Under the pieces are notes generated by a model. It did no database searches, was not told the origin of the DNA, and was given only the letters and a program-made list of their open reading frames with translations. The position numbers and the translations under genes are program-made. From an uncultured Oscillibacter sp. (GTDB taxonomy: Bacteria; Bacillota; Clostridia; Oscillospirales; Oscillospiraceae), in NCBI GenBank assembly GCA_910583785.1, contig CAJTZK010000004.1, positions 182,427 through 246,426 on the forward strand: a stretch of DNA of 64,000 bases, written 5' to 3'. This document shows positions 7,925 to 17,136 of the stretch, in pieces. The stretch's first letter is position 1; every line of letters starts with the position of its first letter.

Positions 7925-8444
7925 CCAGGTACCCCTCCTTTCTCAGCGTGTCAATCAGCACCTTCCGGCCCCGGAAAATCCGGCTCTTCACCGCGCCTTC
8001 CGTCAGGCCCAGTTCCCTGGCGATGTCCGCCAAGCTCCACTCCGCCAGGAACCGCAGCTCCAGCACCCGGCGGTAGTCCTCCGGCATGGAGCGGATCAGG
8101 GCCACCAGGGCCTCGAACTCCCCCTGGTCCGCCGGGACGGCGGGCTCCCAGGCCTGGGCCTCCAGCTCTGTCTCCCGGCCCTCTTTGCGCAGGACGTCCA
8201 GGGAGGCGTTCCGGGCCACCGCCATCATCCACCGTTCCAGCTGCCCGTCGGAACGGGAGCGGAGCTGGGAGTAGTTCTGGATGAGCTTGATGAATGTGTC
8301 GTGCACAATGTCCTCGGCCCGGGGGCCGGGGCCCAGGAAGCGGGCGGCCAGCCGGTGGAGCTGCCGCTGGTTCCGCTGGTAGAGCCGGGTAAAACGCGTT
8401 TGGTCCTCGTCCCGCTCCAGCCGGAGCGCAAAGCTGGGGAACAT
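7905..8444 (-). CDS. ECF RNA polymerase sigma factor
   Basis: The 179-residue protein has sigma region 2 (FTRLYQRNQRQLHRLAARFL, then AEDIVHDTFIKLIQNY) and region 4 (MPEDYRRVLELRFLAEWSLADIARELGLTEGAVKSRIFRGRKVL, with its helix-turn-helix). Regions 1 and 3 are absent, as in all ECF factors. A GAAAGGAGG ribosome-binding site precedes the ATG. The anti-sigma gene overlaps its end, so the two are translationally coupled. A candidate self-regulated promoter lies immediately upstream. Confidence 0.93.
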   Translation of the reverse strand: MFPSFALRLERDEDQTRFTRLYQRNQRQLHRLAARFLGPGPRAEDIVHDTFIKLIQNYSQLRSRSDGQLERWMMAVARNASLDVLRKEGRETELEAQAWEPAVPADQGEFEALVALIRSMPEDYRRVLELRFLAEWSLADIARELGLTEGAVKSRIFRGRKVLIDTLRKEGYLDGRSCI

Positions 8445-8477
8445 GCCGCCGCCTCCTTTCGTCCTTCTATGAGATAC

Positions 8478-8504
8478 AACGTTTCAGGCAGTGGAAAGGT
8501 TTCA
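8478..8504 (-). promoter_or_regulatory. Candidate ECF autoregulatory promoter
   Basis: Minus strand: TGAAAC, then 17 bases, then CGTT. This resembles the sigma-W/X class consensus TGAAAC-N16/17-CGT. It lies about 35 bases ahead of the sigma gene, as expected for self-regulation. Confidence 0.5.
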
Positions 8505-8598
8505 CACCTTCTGAAATTTTCCCGCCAAAACCCCAGGAATATCCGCCCCACAAACCGCAGATACTGGGAAGAAACCCGTTCGACAGGAGGAAACGCCT

Positions 8599-9282
8599 AT
8601 GATGACCGCCTTTGCCCGCACCGTCATTCTCTATTTCCTCATCATGACCGGCCTCCGCCTCATGGGCAAACGGCAGATCGGGGAGCTGGAGCCCGGGGAG
8701 CTGGTGCTGACCATGATGATTTCCGACCTGGCCACCGTGCCCATGCAGGACTTTGGCATCCCCCTGCTGGCGGGAGTCATCCCTATTTTAACCCTGCTGG
8801 CCCTGTCCATGCTGCTGAGCCAGCTGTCCCTGGCCAGCCTGCGCTTCCGCCGCCTGGCCTGCGGCGCGCCCTCCGTCCTTATCCGGGAGGGGGTCCTCCA
8901 GCAGGAGGCCATGCGGAAAAACCGCTACACCCTGGACGAGCTGCTGGAGGAGCTGCGGGGCCAGGGGATCACCGGGGTGGAAGAGGTCAAGTACGCCGTA
9001 CTGGAGAATTCCGGCCACCTTTCCGTTCTCCCCTGGGCCCGGTGCCAGCCGCCCACGGCGGAGGAACTGGGAATCAAGGCGGAGGAAGACGTGACCCTGC
9101 CAGTGATTCTGGTGAACGACGGCCGTCTCCTCCGGCAGAATCTCCGGGCCCAGGGACTGGACGAGGCGTGGCTCCGGGAGGCCCTGCGGAAAGAGGGCCT
9201 GGCCTCCCACCGGGAGGCGTTTTTGCTGACTGTGGACGAGACGGGGCGGGTAGCCTGTGTGAGGAAGGAGGGCGCGCCATGA
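8599..9282 (+). CDS. DUF421 (YetF/YdfR) membrane protein
   Basis: This 227-residue protein has three N-terminal membrane segments: TVILYFLIMTGLRLMGKR; a loop containing the family signature ELEPGELVLTMMISDLATVPM; then LLAGVIPILTLLALSMLL. A cytoplasmic DUF421 beta domain follows, including GVEEVKYAVLENSGHLSVLPW. The family includes B. subtilis YetF and sporulation-linked SpoVAF-neighbour proteins; the molecular role is not established. Start ATG after ACAGGAGGAAACG. It is joined to the next gene by an ATGA overlap. Confidence 0.9.
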   Translation: MMTAFARTVILYFLIMTGLRLMGKRQIGELEPGELVLTMMISDLATVPMQDFGIPLLAGVIPILTLLALSMLLSQLSLASLRFRRLACGAPSVLIREGVLQQEAMRKNRYTLDELLEELRGQGITGVEEVKYAVLENSGHLSVLPWARCQPPTAEELGIKAEEDVTLPVILVNDGRLLRQNLRAQGLDEAWLREALRKEGLASHREAFLLTVDETGRVACVRKEGAP

Positions 9283-9662
9283 AAAAGGGATTCCTCGTTC
9301 CCTCCGCGCTGCTGGCGGCGGTCCTGGCGTTCTGCCTCTGGAACAGCGCCGCCATGGCCGCCTGCACCGCCCGCTGGCAGGCCCAGCTGGAGGAGGCGGA
9401 CCGCCTGGCCCAGGCCGGGAAGTGGGAACAGGCCGCCGCCGCCATCCGGGCGGGCTATGGCGACTGGTCTTCCCGGCAGACGTATCTCCACATCGTCACG
9501 GGCCATGACGCCGTGGACGGCGCGGAGGCCATGTACCACCGCAGCCTGGCCTTCGCGGAGAGCCGGGAGGACAGCGAGCTCCGGGCGGAGCTGGCGGATC
9601 TCCGGGACCAGCTGCGGCTGCTGGCGGAGATGGAGGAGTTCAGTGTGAAAAACGTGCTGTAG
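9279..9662 (+). CDS. DUF4363 family protein
   Basis: This 127-residue protein has an N-terminal membrane anchor or signal (FLVPSALLAAVLAFCLWNSAAMAA) followed by a helical extracytoplasmic domain (ARWQAQLEEADRLAQAGKWEQA and LADLRDQLRLLAEMEEFSVKNVL). DUF4363 proteins commonly sit directly behind DUF421 genes in Clostridia, exactly as here, with start and stop overlapping (ATGA). The pair probably works as a membrane unit. Function is unknown. Confidence 0.8.
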   Translation: MKKGFLVPSALLAAVLAFCLWNSAAMAACTARWQAQLEEADRLAQAGKWEQAAAAIRAGYGDWSSRQTYLHIVTGHDAVDGAEAMYHRSLAFAESREDSELRAELADLRDQLRLLAEMEEFSVKNVL

Positions 9663-9762
9663 GCAGGGGAGCCTCCAGTCCGGGGAGGTTCCCCCGCGTG
9701 TCCGCCCCTGCGCCGCATGCTTCTTAATAAAATAGAGCGGGCCCCCAGCAGGCTGTCCCTGC

Positions 9763-9791
9763 TTGCCTTTCCCTCTGGCCTGTGGTAAGAT
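9763..9791 (+). promoter_or_regulatory. Promoter of the acetyltransferase gene
   Basis: TTGCCT, 17-base spacer, TAAGAT, about 28 bases before the start codon. Confidence 0.6.
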
Positions 9792-9818
9792 GAGGCGGTA
9801 ATAAAAGGGGGGTGTCCT

Positions 9819-10391
9819 ATGGAACCGATGATCCGTGCTGTGACCGAGGGGGACGCGGAGGTGCTTTTGAACATTTACGCCTGGTATGTCGGACACACCG
9901 CCATCAGCTTCGAGTACGCGGTCCCCTCCCTGGAAGAATTCCGGGGGCGCATTTCCAAGACCCTGCAAACATACCCCTATTTTTGCGCCGAACAGGACGG
10001 GAAACTCCTGGGCTACGCCTACGCCGGACCCTTCGGGGAGCGGGCCGCCTACGGCTGGGCGGCGGAGGCCTCCATCTACCTGGCCCGGGAGTCCCGGGAA
10101 CGGGGGCTGGGACGGAGGCTTTACGAGGCGCTGGAGGCGGCTTTGAAGGCGATGGGTGTTTTGAACCTGTATGCGAAAGCAGCCTGTCCCGATGCGGACG
10201 ACGAATACCTCACCCGGAACAGCGTGGAATTCCACGAACATCTTGGCTATCGGATGGCGGGGCTCTGCACGGGCTGCGGCTGCAAATTCGGCCGGTGGTA
10301 CAACATGGCCTGCATGGAAAAGTTCATTGGGGACCACCGGGGAGCGCCGGGGCCCGTCAAGCCCTATCCCCATGTAACGGGGCCGGAGTGA
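9819..10391 (+). CDS. GNAT acetyltransferase, phosphinothricin N-acetyltransferase-like
   Basis: The 190-residue protein shows GNAT motifs. MIRAVTEGDAEVLLNIYAWYV at the N-terminus and ISFEYAVPSLEEFRGRI are the PAT/Bar family hallmark. The acetyl-CoA loop is ESRERGLGRRLYEAL, followed by NSVEFHEHLGYRMAG. Such enzymes acetylate small amines or amino-acid analogues such as phosphinothricin or methionine sulfoximine; the true substrate is unknown. The C-terminal NMACMEKFIGDH stretch is unusually Cys-rich nearby (CTGCGCKFG). Monocistronic, with its own promoter and terminator. Confidence 0.85.
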   Translation: MEPMIRAVTEGDAEVLLNIYAWYVGHTAISFEYAVPSLEEFRGRISKTLQTYPYFCAEQDGKLLGYAYAGPFGERAAYGWAAEASIYLARESRERGLGRRLYEALEAALKAMGVLNLYAKAACPDADDEYLTRNSVEFHEHLGYRMAGLCTGCGCKFGRWYNMACMEKFIGDHRGAPGPVKPYPHVTGPE

Positions 10392-10406
10392 CGTTCACTC
10401 CGGCCC
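10380..10406. terminator. Bidirectional terminator between the acetyltransferase gene and ackA
   Basis: GGGCCGGAGTG pairs perfectly with CACTCCGGCCC across five bases. It sits between convergent genes, overlapping the acetyltransferase stop. T tracts are short. Confidence 0.6.
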
Positions 10407-10418
10407 TGTCCGCGTTCT

Positions 10419-11615
10419 TTACTTCTTCACGATCTCCGCCGTGTCCATGGCGATCATGAGCTCCTCGTTGGTGGGGATCAGCAGCACCTTGACCTTGGAG
10501 CCGGGGGCGGAGATAACGCTCTCCTTGCCCCGGACGTTGTTGGCCTCCGCGTCCAGCTTCACGCCCATGTACTCCAGGCCCTCACAGACCATAGCCCGGA
10601 TGGCTTTGTCGTTTTCGCCCACTCCGGCGGTGAAGATGACCGCGTCCACGCCGCCCATGGCGGCGGCATAGGCGCCCACGTACTTTTTCACCTCGTAGGC
10701 GAATTTCTTCTGGGCCAGGGCGGCCTTCTGGTCGCCCTTTCCGGCGGCGTTCTCCAGGTCCCGGAAGTCGGAGCTGACGCAGCTCAAGCCCTCTACGCCG
10801 GACTTTTTGTTCAGGGCGCTGAGCATCTCGTCGATGCCCATTCCCCGCTTGTTCATCTCATACTGGAGGATGCCCGCGTCCAGGTCGCCGGACCGGGTGC
10901 CCATGGGCACGCCCGCCAGGGGCGTGAAGCCCATGGAGGTATCCACGCTCTTGCCGCCGTCCACCGCCGTGATGGAGGAGCCGTTGCCCAGGTGGCAGGA
11001 GATGAGCTTGACTTCCCCGGGGTCTTTACCCAGCATGGCGGCGGCCCGGCCCGCCACGTACTTGTGGCTGGTGCCGTGGAAGCCGTACCGCCGGACCTTG
11101 TCTTCCTCATACCAGGCGTAGGGCAGGGCGTACATGTAGGCCTGGGGGGGCATGGTCTGGTGGAAGGCGGTGTCGAACACGGCCACCATGGGCACGCCGG
11201 GCATCACCTTCTGGCAGGCCCGGATGCCCGTCAGGTTGGCGGGGTTGTGGAGAGGGGCCAGGGGGATGCAGTCCTCGATGGCTTTGAGCACCGCGTCGTC
11301 AATCAGCACGGACTGGTTGAATGCCTCGCCGCCGTGGACCACCCGGTGTCCCACCGCGCCGATTTCGCTCATGGAGGAAATCACGCCGTTGTCCTTGTCC
11401 GCCAAGGCGTCCAGCACGGCCTGGATGGCCTCGGAGTGGGTGGGCATGGGGATGTCGATGGCGTCCAGGGTGTTCTTCCCCTCGGCCTTGTAGGTGAATT
11501 TGCCATCGATGCCGATGCGCTCGCACAGGCCCTTGGCCAGCAGAACGCCGCCCGCCGGGTCCAGAAGCTGATACTTCAGGGAGGAACTCCCCGCGTTGAT
11601 GACCAAAATGTTCAT
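10419..11615 (-). CDS. ackA: Acetate kinase
   Basis: The 398-residue enzyme interconverts acetyl phosphate plus ADP with acetate plus ATP, the energy-yielding step of acetate fermentation. Motifs are MNILVINAGSSSLKYQL (phosphate loop), GHRVVHGGEAF, FDTAFHQTMP, RRYGFHGTSHKYV and CHLGNGSS, followed by DTSMGFTPLAGVPMGTRSGDLD. The length matches the family. The ATG follows a GAGGAGACG stretch. It is alone, with no pta next to it, and has its own strong promoter. Confidence 0.98.
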   Translation of the reverse strand: MNILVINAGSSSLKYQLLDPAGGVLLAKGLCERIGIDGKFTYKAEGKNTLDAIDIPMPTHSEAIQAVLDALADKDNGVISSMSEIGAVGHRVVHGGEAFNQSVLIDDAVLKAIEDCIPLAPLHNPANLTGIRACQKVMPGVPMVAVFDTAFHQTMPPQAYMYALPYAWYEEDKVRRYGFHGTSHKYVAGRAAAMLGKDPGEVKLISCHLGNGSSITAVDGGKSVDTSMGFTPLAGVPMGTRSGDLDAGILQYEMNKRGMGIDEMLSALNKKSGVEGLSCVSSDFRDLENAAGKGDQKAALAQKKFAYEVKKYVGAYAAAMGGVDAVIFTAGVGENDKAIRAMVCEGLEYMGVKLDAEANNVRGKESVISAPGSKVKVLLIPTNEELMIAMDTAEIVKK

Positions 11616-11725
11616 GATGACCGTCTCCTCTTTTGGGGGGAAGCCCTTGCGGGATTCCCAAATTTCATATAATATAGAGCGGCAGGGAAGGGCGGGGGCC
11701 CCCGCTTTCCCTGTTGTCCAACTCC

Positions 11726-11753
11726 ATTATACCAGACTTTTCAGGAGTTACAA
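11726..11753 (-). promoter_or_regulatory. Promoter of ackA
   Basis: Minus strand: TTGTAA, 16-base spacer, perfect TATAAT preceded by TGG (extended -10), about 110 bases upstream of ackA. The intervening leader is GC-rich. Confidence 0.75.
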
Positions 11754-11806
11754 CCGCTTTTTTACCAAACTGTCACTTTTTTGTCACCACTTCAAGGGGG
11801 AATTTT

Positions 11807-13018
11807 ATGGCCGCCGCTGGTATCATTGCAGAGTACAATCCCCTGCACCTGGGCCACGTCCACCTGATGACGGAGGCCCGCCGCCTTTTGGGGCCGGAAA
11901 CGGGGATCGTCTGCGTCATGAGCGGGAACTATGTCCAGCGGGGGGACTTCGCCGTCGCGGGCAAGGCTGCCCGGGCCGCTGCCGCCGTCCGCAGCGGGGC
12001 GGACCTGGTGCTGGAGCTTCCCGTTCCCTGGGCCCTGAGCTCGGCGGAGGGCTTCGCCGCCGGGGCCGTGGAGGCCCTGAGGGCCACCGGGGCCGTCACC
12101 CATCTGGTCTTTGGCAGCGAGGGCGGGGACGCCGCGCCCTTGGCCCGCTGCGCGGAGGCCCTGTGCTCTGAAGCCTTCCCCCCCAAGCTCCGGGAGGAGA
12201 TGAAGAAGGGGGACAGCTTCCCCGCCGTCCGCCAGCGGGCCCTGGAGGCCCTGCTGCCCAAGGAGGACGCCGGGGCGCTGTCCCGGCCCAACGACACCCT
12301 GGCCGTGGAATACTGCAAGGCCCTCCGGGGCAGCGGGATTCAGCCCCTGGCCGTCCCCCGCCGGGGGGCGGCGCATGACAGCGGGGCCATCGGAGGCGGC
12401 TTTGCCTCCGCCTCCGCCATCCGGGCGATGCTGCGCCGGGGGGAGGAGGAGGCTGCCCTGGGCCTCTGCGCCCCCGCCATGGCGGAGGCATACCGGGCGG
12501 AGCGCGCTGCGGGCCGGGCGCCCGCGTCCCTTGCCAGCTGCGAGCGGGCCGTACTGGCCCGGCTGCGCTTCCTGGAGGAGGAGGACTGGGCCTCCCTGGA
12601 TTTGGGGAACGAGGGCCTGTACCGCCGCTTTTTCCGCTCCAGCCGTTCCGCCGCTTCCCTGGCGGAGCTGCTAGAGGCCGTGAAGACAAAACGCTACCCC
12701 CTGGCCCGGCTCCGCCGGATGGTGTTCCGGGCCTATTTGGGACTGCCCCCCGCGCCGCCGCCGGAGGGGCCCGCTTATCTGCGGGTCCTGGCGGCCAATG
12801 GGCGGGGAACGGCCCTGCTGGCCGGGATGCGGAACACCGCCGCCCTGCCAGTCCTGACCAAGCCCGCCGCCGTCCGCCGCCTGGGGCCCGGGGCCCAGCG
12901 CCTCTTTGGCCTGGAGGCCCGGGCGGACCGCCTGTACGCCCTGGCCTGCCCCGATCCCGCCGCCGTTCCGGACGCGTGGCGGACGGGCCCGGCCATTGTC
13001 CGGGGGGAGGCGGGCTGA
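11807..13018 (+). CDS. tmcAL: tRNA(Met) cytidine acetate ligase
   Basis: The 403-residue protein has the nucleotidyltransferase-type signature GIIAEYNPLHLGHVHL (HLGH binds ATP), then VMSGNYVQRGDFAV and the ELPVPWALSSAEGFA core. This is the TmcAL/YlbM family, which activates acetate with ATP to make N4-acetylcytidine at the wobble base of elongator tRNA-Met. A typical SRPNDTLAVEYCKAL motif follows. The start was taken at the ATG after AAGGGGG because the family begins with GIIAEYNP. Its position beside ackA, an acetate enzyme, is notable but may be coincidental. Confidence 0.9.
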   Translation: MAAAGIIAEYNPLHLGHVHLMTEARRLLGPETGIVCVMSGNYVQRGDFAVAGKAARAAAAVRSGADLVLELPVPWALSSAEGFAAGAVEALRATGAVTHLVFGSEGGDAAPLARCAEALCSEAFPPKLREEMKKGDSFPAVRQRALEALLPKEDAGALSRPNDTLAVEYCKALRGSGIQPLAVPRRGAAHDSGAIGGGFASASAIRAMLRRGEEEAALGLCAPAMAEAYRAERAAGRAPASLASCERAVLARLRFLEEEDWASLDLGNEGLYRRFFRSSRSAASLAELLEAVKTKRYPLARLRRMVFRAYLGLPPAPPPEGPAYLRVLAANGRGTALLAGMRNTAALPVLTKPAAVRRLGPGAQRLFGLEARADRLYALACPDPAAVPDAWRTGPAIVRGEAG

Positions 13019-13035
13019 ACAAAGGAGGAACCCCT

Positions 13036-13905
13036 ATGAGTACCATGATTGCCCTGCTGCTGGTGCTGAGCTCCCTGGTGGGCTGCGCCGGGGAGACGAT
13101 GGCAAATGTGAAAAACGCCCTGCCGGACCCGCCTGCCGGGGCCGTCCTCTTCTCGGTGGAGCTGGAGGCCTGTGAGGAAACCGTCCGGGACGAGGACGGC
13201 GCGGTGCTGGCGGAGTGCTCTTATGAGCTGCCAGTGATGAAGGCCCTGGGGGCGGATGGGAGCGTCCTGGAGGACGCCGCCTCGGAGCAGGAGGAGCGGG
13301 CCCTGGCGGCGGCGGAGGCATTCAACGCCCGGTTCAGCCAGTGGAAGGCCAATCCCCAGACCTTGGCGGAAGCCGCCAGGGAGGACCGGGCTTTCCGCAA
13401 TGAGTCCGGCCTGGGCCCGGTGCCGTATACCGACGATTTGCGCTGTACTGTCTACCAGACGGAGACCCTGGTCAGCGTCTCCGGCGTGTACTACACCTAC
13501 ACGGGCGGGGCCCACCCCAACAGCATCCTCATGAGCTGGAACTTCGACCTGGACAGCGGCACCTTCTTTGACCCGGACCTCCTGGAGGAGGACGGCAGGC
13601 TCAAGGAGGCCGTGGCGTCGGAGCTGGCGCGCCAGGCGGAGGAGACGGCCCTGGAAAACGGCATGGCCCCGGAGGAGTTCTTCTGGACGGACTACGGGGA
13701 CATTCTGGCGGACTGGACCAGCTACGCCGTCAGCTTTGACGGGGAGGGCATGACGGTGGGCTTCTCCCCCTATGAACTGGCGTGCTACGCCGCCGGGGAG
13801 CAGGTGTTTTACCTGTCCTATGACCAGCTGCGGCCCCACCTGGGACCCCATGGCCGGGCGCTCCTGGGCCTGGAAGAACACGTCCTTGAGGAAGCCGCAG
13901 GATAA
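13036..13905 (+). CDS. DUF3298/DUF4163-domain lipoprotein (RsiV-like outer domain)
   Basis: The 289-residue protein has a lipoprotein signal: MSTMIALLLVLSSLVGC, with Cys17 the likely lipidated residue. The outer region includes YYTYTGGAHPNSILMSWNFDLDSG, the signature of the DUF3298 domain found in RsiV and PdaC, where it can bind cell-wall ligands such as lysozyme. The start is supported by AAAGGAGG. It is 17 bases behind tmcAL and probably co-transcribed. No sigma gene is adjacent, so the role is unknown. Confidence 0.8.
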   Translation: MSTMIALLLVLSSLVGCAGETMANVKNALPDPPAGAVLFSVELEACEETVRDEDGAVLAECSYELPVMKALGADGSVLEDAASEQEERALAAAEAFNARFSQWKANPQTLAEAAREDRAFRNESGLGPVPYTDDLRCTVYQTETLVSVSGVYYTYTGGAHPNSILMSWNFDLDSGTFFDPDLLEEDGRLKEAVASELARQAEETALENGMAPEEFFWTDYGDILADWTSYAVSFDGEGMTVGFSPYELACYAAGEQVFYLSYDQLRPHLGPHGRALLGLEEHVLEEAAG

Positions 13906-13920
13906 ATAAGGAAAACGCAG

Positions 13921-13952
13921 CGGGCCGCCCTTTCCGGGCGGCCCGCCTTTTT
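13921..13952 (+). terminator. Terminator after the DUF3298 lipoprotein
   Basis: CGGGCCGCCC pairs perfectly with GGGCGGCCCG across five bases and is followed by CCTTTTT. It also separates the convergent efflux operon. Confidence 0.88.
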
Positions 13953-13959
13953 ATGGGAT

Positions 13960-16900
13960 TTAGGTGCTTTCCGCGGGGACAGCCTCCGCCTCGGGGGCCG
14001 GGGCCTCCGGGGCTCCGGAAGCGGGAAGCTCCTGGCCCTTGCGGCCAAAGAGGGGTTTCCGGGGCTTTTTCGGGGGCTTCTCCCCCTTGTGCTTCCGGCG
14101 GAAGACGTGGCTCAGGTTGTCGATGACGGAGTAGTACACCGGGGTGAACACCAGGGTCACAATGGTGGAAATCACCATGCCCGCGATCATCGTAATACCC
14201 ATGTCCGACATCATCTCGTTGGTCTCCCCGATGCCCATGGCCATGGGCACCATGGCCAGGATGGTGGTCAACGTGGTCATGAGGATGGGCCGGACCCGGA
14301 GGGGGCAGGCGTGGAGGATGGCGGTCTCCCGGTCCTCGCCCCGGGCCCTTCTGATCTTGATGTACTCCACCAGGATGATGGAGGAGTTGACCACCGTGCC
14401 CGCCAGCATGATGATGGAAACCAGGGACAGCATGGAGAGGTCCCGCCCCGTGACGGGGAGGCCGAACAGGGACCCGGTGAACGCCACCGGGAGAATCAGC
14501 ATGACCATGACGGGCATGAGGAAGCTCTCGAACTGCACCGCCAGGACGAAATACACCAGCAGCAGGGCCGCCGCCAGGGCGATGAGCAGGTCGCCGAAGC
14601 TCTCCATCATGGTCTCGTAGGAGCCGTCGGTTTCCACGGCGTAGCCCTGGGGGAAGGTGTAGCCGTCCAGAATTTCCCAGACGGCGGCGGTCATGGCGGC
14701 GGTGTCGCCGCTGACGGAGTCGCCGGAGATGGTTACCTGCCGGGTCTGGTTGGACCGGACGATGGTTTGGGGCGCCTGTTCAATGGCGACGTTCGCCACG
14801 GAGCCCAGGGGCACCGTGCCGCCCATGGCGGAGGGCACGCCCATGGATTTCAGCGCGTCCAGGCTTTTCGCCGCCGCGCCGCCGCCCCGGACCACCACGT
14901 CCAGCTCACGCCCTGTGATGGTCACTTTTGTGGCGGTGGAGCCGGTGAGCTCCGACCGGACCGCCTGGCCGATGGAGGCGGCGGTAAGGCCGTACTGGGC
15001 GGCGGCCTCCCGGTTCACGGAGACCTTCACCTGGGGGACTTCGTCGGACAGGGAGCTCTTCACGTTCACCGCGTCGGGCAGGGCCTCAATTTGGGAAATG
15101 AGGTCGTCCGCCAGGAAGGCCAGGGTATCGTAGTCGTCTCCCTCGATATTGACCGCGATGTCTCCGCCGCCGCCCATCATCATATCCGCGTCGGAGGCGG
15201 AGACGGTGATTTCACAGCCGGCAATGTCCTGCACCGCCGCCCGGAGGGCGATGGCAATGTCATTGCTGCCCCGGGCCCGCTGGGACTTGGAGCCGATATC
15301 CAGCATCATGGTAACGGACTCGTTGTAGGCAATGTAGAACATCTCCTCAACTTCCGGCACCTCCGCCTCCACAATGGCGGTGACCCGGTCGGCAATGACG
15401 GACGTCTCGTTCAGCTGGGAGCCGATGGGCATGCTGACGTTGACCGAGATCTGCCCCTGGTCCATGTCGGGGATGAGGACCATCTTCGTATTGACCAGGG
15501 TGATGCCGAAGAGGACCACCAGGGCAAAGGAGGCCGCCATGCCCAAAAAGAGGTGATGGACAAAGAAGTCCAGGGTTTTCAGGTAGAAGGCGCCGATCTT
15601 CTCCACCAGCCGCTTCAAGGGGCCGGGCTGCTTCCCGGCCAGTTTTTCCTGACGGCGGCGGACCTTCTCCTCGTCCAGGGTGAAGTAGCAGAGGAGGGGC
15701 ACCAAGGTCAGGGAGATGACCAGGGAGGCAAAGATCAAGGAGGCGATGGTCAGGCAGAAGTCCTTGAACATCATCCCCGCCATGCCGCCGGTAAGGGCCA
15801 GGGGGACAAAGACCGCCTCGGTGGTGAGGGTGGAGGCCAGCACGGAACTGGTGACCTCCTTGGTGCCCTCAATACAAGCGTCCGCCCGGCTGCGGCCCTC
15901 GGCGGAAAAGCGGTAGATGTTTTCCAGCACCACGATGGAGTTATCCACGATCATGCCCACGCCCATGGCGATGCCGCCCAGGGACATCATGTTCAGCGTC
16001 AGGTTGAAGGCCCGCATGAGGACGAAGACCGTCAAAATGCAGATGGGCATGGACACGAATATAGTCAGCGTGGCCCCGCCCCGGCGGAGGAACAGCAGCA
16101 CCACAACGGCCGCCAGCAGCACGCCCTGGAGGATGTTCTGATAGGCGGCGTCCACCGTCTGATTGATGTAGTCGCTGGCAAGGTAGGGGGCGGAATAGCG
16201 GAGGCTGGGGTTCTCCGTCTTCAGATTTTCCAGCCGCTTTACCACCTGCTCGGAGACGTAGACCTCGTTGGCGGCGGACTGCTTGGAGACTTGGAGGACC
16301 ACGCAGGCGGCCTCGCCGGACTTGGCCATGGCGTCCATGTCCTTGTCCTCCAGGGTGACGTCAGCCACTTCGGAAAGCCGCACCGCGCCGCCGGTGGGCA
16401 GGGAGAGGATCATATTGCGCACGTCGTCCACGGTCTGGAACTTGGCGTCGGTGGAGACGGTGAGCTTTTTGGACCCGTTTTCAAGGCTCCCGCCGGGGTA
16501 GATCAGGTTCTGCCCCGCCAGGAACTGGGACACGTAGGAGGCGGAAAGGCCGTAGCCCGCCGCCCGGGTGGGGTCCAGCTCCACGGCGATCTGCTGCTCT
16601 GTGCCGCCGTTTACCGTCACCTGGGCCACGCCGTTGATCCGCTCCAGGGCGGGGACCACCAGGTCCTCCGCCAGGGTCTGGAGCTGGCTCAGGTCCTCGC
16701 CCACCAGGGCGATCATGGCCGTGGGCATCAGGGCGCTGAGGTTCATGTTGATGATCACCGGGTCCATGGCGTCCTCCGGGAGGCTCACCATGTCGAACTG
16801 CTCCCGGAGTTTCGTGGCGGCGATGTCCAGGTCCGTGCCGTCCACGTAGGTGATCTGAATCTGGCTCACGCCGTCGGAGGAGGTGGAGGAAATCTTGTCC

Positions 16901-17130
16901 ACGCCGGGGACGGACATGATGGCCCCCTCCAGGGGCCGGGTGACCAGCTCCTCAATGTCGCTGGGGCTGGCTCCGGTGTAGTAGCAGGCCACCACGGCCA
17001 TGGGCATCTCCATCTCCGGCATCAGGGCCATCTGGAGCTGGGTGGCGAACATCAATCCGAAAACGCAGATCAGGATGCTGGCCAGGATGGTTGCCACCTT
17101 GTGCTGGATGCTTGCTCTGGCAATACTCAT
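13960..17130 (-). CDS. RND efflux transporter permease (AcrB/HAE1 type)
   Basis: This 1056-residue protein is the standard size for AcrB-like pumps. It starts MSIARASIQHKVATILASIL with the first membrane helix. The duplicated architecture of two large outer loops and twelve helices is visible. The fourth helix carries GVGMIVDNSIVVLENIYR, with one Asp where AcrB has an Asp pair for proton relay. The C-terminal tail is charged and Pro/Glu-rich. It is the last gene of a TetR, TolC-like, adaptor, RND cluster, six bases behind the adaptor. It exports substrates by proton motive force; the substrate is unknown. Confidence 0.95.
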   Translation of the reverse strand: MSIARASIQHKVATILASILICVFGLMFATQLQMALMPEMEMPMAVVACYYTGASPSDIEELVTRPLEGAIMSVPGVDKISSTSSDGVSQIQITYVDGTDLDIAATKLREQFDMVSLPEDAMDPVIINMNLSALMPTAMIALVGEDLSQLQTLAEDLVVPALERINGVAQVTVNGGTEQQIAVELDPTRAAGYGLSASYVSQFLAGQNLIYPGGSLENGSKKLTVSTDAKFQTVDDVRNMILSLPTGGAVRLSEVADVTLEDKDMDAMAKSGEAACVVLQVSKQSAANEVYVSEQVVKRLENLKTENPSLRYSAPYLASDYINQTVDAAYQNILQGVLLAAVVVLLFLRRGGATLTIFVSMPICILTVFVLMRAFNLTLNMMSLGGIAMGVGMIVDNSIVVLENIYRFSAEGRSRADACIEGTKEVTSSVLASTLTTEAVFVPLALTGGMAGMMFKDFCLTIASLIFASLVISLTLVPLLCYFTLDEEKVRRRQEKLAGKQPGPLKRLVEKIGAFYLKTLDFFVHHLFLGMAASFALVVLFGITLVNTKMVLIPDMDQGQISVNVSMPIGSQLNETSVIADRVTAIVEAEVPEVEEMFYIAYNESVTMMLDIGSKSQRARGSNDIAIALRAAVQDIAGCEITVSASDADMMMGGGGDIAVNIEGDDYDTLAFLADDLISQIEALPDAVNVKSSLSDEVPQVKVSVNREAAAQYGLTAASIGQAVRSELTGSTATKVTITGRELDVVVRGGGAAAKSLDALKSMGVPSAMGGTVPLGSVANVAIEQAPQTIVRSNQTRQVTISGDSVSGDTAAMTAAVWEILDGYTFPQGYAVETDGSYETMMESFGDLLIALAAALLLVYFVLAVQFESFLMPVMVMLILPVAFTGSLFGLPVTGRDLSMLSLVSIIMLAGTVVNSSIILVEYIKIRRARGEDRETAILHACPLRVRPILMTTLTTILAMVPMAMGIGETNEMMSDMGITMIAGMVISTIVTLVFTPVYYSVIDNLSHVFRRKHKGEKPPKKPRKPLFGRKGQELPASGAPEAPAPEAEAVPAEST

Positions 17131-17136
17131 CTTACC

